Below, piece by piece: positions 62,540-64,000 of a stretch of DNA of 64,000 bases. The stretch is from Eubacteriaceae bacterium (lineage in GTDB: Bacteria; Bacillota; Clostridia; Lachnospirales; Lachnospiraceae). How positions within the stretch are numbered: the first letter of the stretch is position 1; each line of letters starts with the position of its first letter. The position numbers and the translations under genes were made by a program. Location of the stretch: positions 22,212-86,211 of the forward strand of contig CABIYF010000014.1 in NCBI GenBank assembly GCA_902362875.1. Direction: 5' to 3'. The notes beneath the pieces were generated by a model. The model worked only from the letters and a program-made list of their open reading frames with translations. It made no database searches and was not told the origin of the DNA.

Positions 62540-63301
62540 TTATACAGTAATGATCTGTGTGTATTCCCCTAATTTACTGATTGTTTCTTTTGGAAGACCA
62601 TCATCAGAGATCAGATAATCAGTCTCCTGCCACGTTGCATACTGGCTTAAAGCAGTTGATGTAGCTTTGCTGCTGTCGGTCAGCACGATACTTGTTTTTG
62701 AATTATGAAGAATCGTCTGTTTTGCCTGGGCATCCAAGAAATCAATGGTAGTCGGACCGTTATGCTGGTCGAATCCTGTTGTGCCAAAGAAAGCGGTTTC
62801 AACTTTGACAGTACCTAAAAAGTTTGTTGTCTGATATCCTTCAAAGGATAAATTTAAACTGTTCATCTGTCCGCCAGCAACGTGGACAATGCATTTCGAA
62901 CCAATCAGTGCCTGGGCAACAGAAAGTGAATTTGTGATAATTGTTAATCCCTCACGCTTGCTTAACATAGAAGCAAGGCAAGCACAGGTGCTGCCAGTAT
63001 CAAGATAGATCACTGAATTGTCTTGGATAAATTCTAAAGCTTTTTTACAGATTTTTTCTTTCAGTGCATGATTCTTTTCTGATTTTGCAGATACTGGTTG
63101 TGACTGGAATTCATACGCAGATACAGCACCTCCATATTTTTTCTGGATTGCCCCAATTTCATTTAAATGAATCAGATCACGGCGGATTGTTTCCTTTGAA
63201 ACCTGAAAGATTTCTGCAAGTTCCGTCATCTTATACCCGCCATTTTTTTCTAATAATTCTACGATTTCTTTTTGTCTCTGGGCAGCTATTTTTTTTGCCA
63301 T
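62540..63301 (-). CDS. DeoR/GlpR-family transcriptional regulator
   Basis: 253 residues. N-terminal DeoR helix-turn-helix RQKEIVELLEKNGGYKMTELAEIFQVSKETIRRDLIHLNEIGAIQKKYGG and C-terminal phosphosugar-sensing domain (YLDTGSTCACLASML, TIITNSLSVAQAL, FFGTTGFDQHNGPTT, IVLTDSSK). It probably represses a sugar operon, perhaps the one containing the hxlB remnant. The ATG has no ribosome binding site next to it; a GGAG lies about 45 bases upstream, so the leader is unusual. Confidence 0.87.
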   Translation of the reverse strand: MAKKIAAQRQKEIVELLEKNGGYKMTELAEIFQVSKETIRRDLIHLNEIGAIQKKYGGAVSAYEFQSQPVSAKSEKNHALKEKICKKALEFIQDNSVIYLDTGSTCACLASMLSKREGLTIITNSLSVAQALIGSKCIVHVAGGQMNSLNLSFEGYQTTNFLGTVKVETAFFGTTGFDQHNGPTTIDFLDAQAKQTILHNSKTSIVLTDSSKATSTALSQYATWQETDYLISDDGLPKETISKLGEYTQIITV

Positions 63302-63388
63302 AAATCTATGTTTATTTCAAATAAAGAGTTTTTACTTTAATGAAATTCTCCTTTCTTTAAAGATTGAAATGTGTCAGTATCACATAAA

Positions 63389-63474
63389 ACATGTGGAACT
63401 TTGTGTTTATTATAATGAAAAATAAGGGAGGATGCAATACTGTACATTGAATACATCCACAAAGTTCCAAATGT
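63389..63474. repeat. 17-bp inverted repeat around a -10 box
   Basis: ACATGTGGAACTTTGTG (63389-63405) and CACAAAGTTCCAAATGT (63458-63474) are inverted copies with one mismatch, enclosing 52 bases with TATAAT (63411-63416) and AAGGGAGG. The right arm ends at the point where hxlB similarity begins. It may be an operator pair or a small invertible segment. Confidence 0.6.
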
Positions 63475-63888
63475 GCCAGAGGATTTTCAAATAGATTATT
63501 ACATTTAGGATTTGATGTATCATTTGTCGGAGAACCAACAACACCACCGATCAAAGAAGGAGACTTACTGATCATTGGTTCAGGATCAGGAACAACTGCT
63601 GGATTAGTCGTTATGGCAGAGAAAGCAAAGAAACAGGGAGCAGATATTGCGACTGTTACAATCTCTCCTGAAAATACGATCGGATCTATGGCAAAAGCAT
63701 ACATTCAATTACCAGGAAATACAAGATCATTAGAGGACGGAAAGAAGAGTGTCGAATCCATCCAGCCAGTCGGATCAATGTTTGAACAGCTAAGCTGGCT
63801 GACATATGATACAGTGATCATGACATTAAGAGATAAGACAGGACAAACAAATGATGATTTGATTGCAAGACATGCTAACTTGGAATAA
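63451..63888 (+). pseudogene. hxlB: 6-phospho-3-hexuloisomerase, 5'-truncated remnant
   Basis: SIS-domain isomerase of the ribulose-monophosphate pathway. The open frame from 63451 reads CARGFSNRLLHLGFDVSFVG, TTPPIKEGDLLIIGSGSGTT, ISPENTIGSMAKAYIQLPGN, SIQPVGSMFEQ and ends DDLIARHANLE, all characteristic of HxlB. Family proteins are about 180-190 residues; here the first 40 or so (including the GxGRS loop) are missing and an in-frame TGA at 63448 blocks the frame. The first ATG (63613) would give only 91 residues. I therefore call it broken. Confidence 0.8.
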
Positions 63889-63918
63889 ATTGTAATTTGA
63901 ATGGGAGTCGTTCATTGT

Positions 63919-63941
63919 GTATATGAGAAAAACGAAATAAT
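63919..63941. repeat. Inverted repeat, right copy
   Basis: Exact reverse complement of 60863-60885. Similarity extends on the inner side to about 63892 (TTTGAA, AGTCG and ATTG are shared). It follows the hxlB remnant stop codon by 30 bases. Confidence 0.8.
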
Positions 63942-64000
63942 AATATAAAGGATCCAGACCAGAAATTTATGCTCGCCGTTTTGAACGGTCGCTGATTCGC
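63942..64000. other. Uncharacterised, GC-richer window end
   Basis: The last 50 bases contain a small hairpin (CCGTT-TTG-AACGG) and are more GC-rich than the surroundings, like the interior of the 9125-9270 element. They may be the beginning of a repeat element or RNA cut by the window edge. No reading frame can be judged. Confidence 0.25.

Noticed and set aside
63406..63457. Small inversion that would restore the hxlB N-terminus
   Set aside because: The loop is 52 bases, too short for about 40 missing codons, and the inverted sequence has stop codons in the hxlB frame.
60863..63941. Attachment sites of an integrative element
   Set aside because: The repeats are inverted, not direct, and no integrase gene lies between them.

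Overview
The window looks like chromosome from a low-GC Gram-positive gut anaerobe. The AT-rich codon use, strong AGGAGG-type ribosome binding sites, GatCAB, a Tp47-like secreted protein with FN3 tail, and many AAA/PD-(D/E)XK ATPases suggest Clostridia, most likely Lachnospiraceae (an Anaerostipes-like genome is my guess; this is inference, not a database result). Almost all genes lie on the plus strand. I saw no tRNA, rRNA, CRISPR array, transposase or integrase.

Layout. 1-7.0 kb: end of a GH32 sucrose-6-phosphate hydrolase, a small zinc-ribbon membrane protein, the gatCAB operon and two HAD phosphatases. 7.0-12.3 kb: a secreted homologue of Treponema Tp47 facing away from an OmpR-type two-component system, with a 146-bp inverted-repeat element between them. 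12.3-16.8 kb: a candidate small RNA, a GH3 lipoprotein, purF and purB. 17.0-38.6 kb: one long co-directional surface-glycan locus. It opens with five genes matching the Campylobacter pgl pathway (4,6-dehydratase, aminotransferase, phosphoglycosyltransferase, acetyltransferase, GT4) and continues with an EpsG-type polymerase, seven GT2 enzymes, a second GT4, a GT61, a capsular GT, a pyruvyl transferase, an acyltransferase and a Wzx flippase. An SGNH hydrolase follows on the other strand. The phosphoglycosyltransferase is fused to an ATP-grasp and a HAD domain.

39.4-46.2 kb is an accessory stretch: a DUF3990 toxin-like pair behind a repeat-flanked promoter, a broken AlbA_2 regulator with an 11-bp tandem repeat, a SPOR-like protein coupled to an ABC-2 exporter, a candidate minus-strand small RNA, and an AAA/PD-(D/E)XK protein. 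46.2-52.6 kb: a membrane protein, metallophosphoesterase, nucleotidyltransferase-fold protein, RelA/SpoT-domain protein, two unknowns and an FGGY kinase.

52.6-60.9 kb is an L-ascorbate utilisation (ula) operon: PTS IIA, IIC, IIB, ulaE, a Cof phosphatase, ulaF, ulaG, a cytoplasmic beta-propeller protein and a SorC regulator. It is preceded by three TGCACA-n2-TGTGCA palindromes. ulaD is not present. 60.9-64.0 kb holds an ATPase_2 gene, a DeoR regulator and a 5'-truncated hxlB, all bracketed by an inverted repeat with a perfect 23-bp core.

How they work together: the glycan locus contains synthesis, polymerisation and export of a lipid-linked polymer that probably starts on a bacillosamine-type sugar. 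The ula operon imports ascorbate as its 6-phosphate, opens the lactone and epimerises the pentose phosphates towards xylulose 5-phosphate, with the decarboxylation step apparently supplied from elsewhere.
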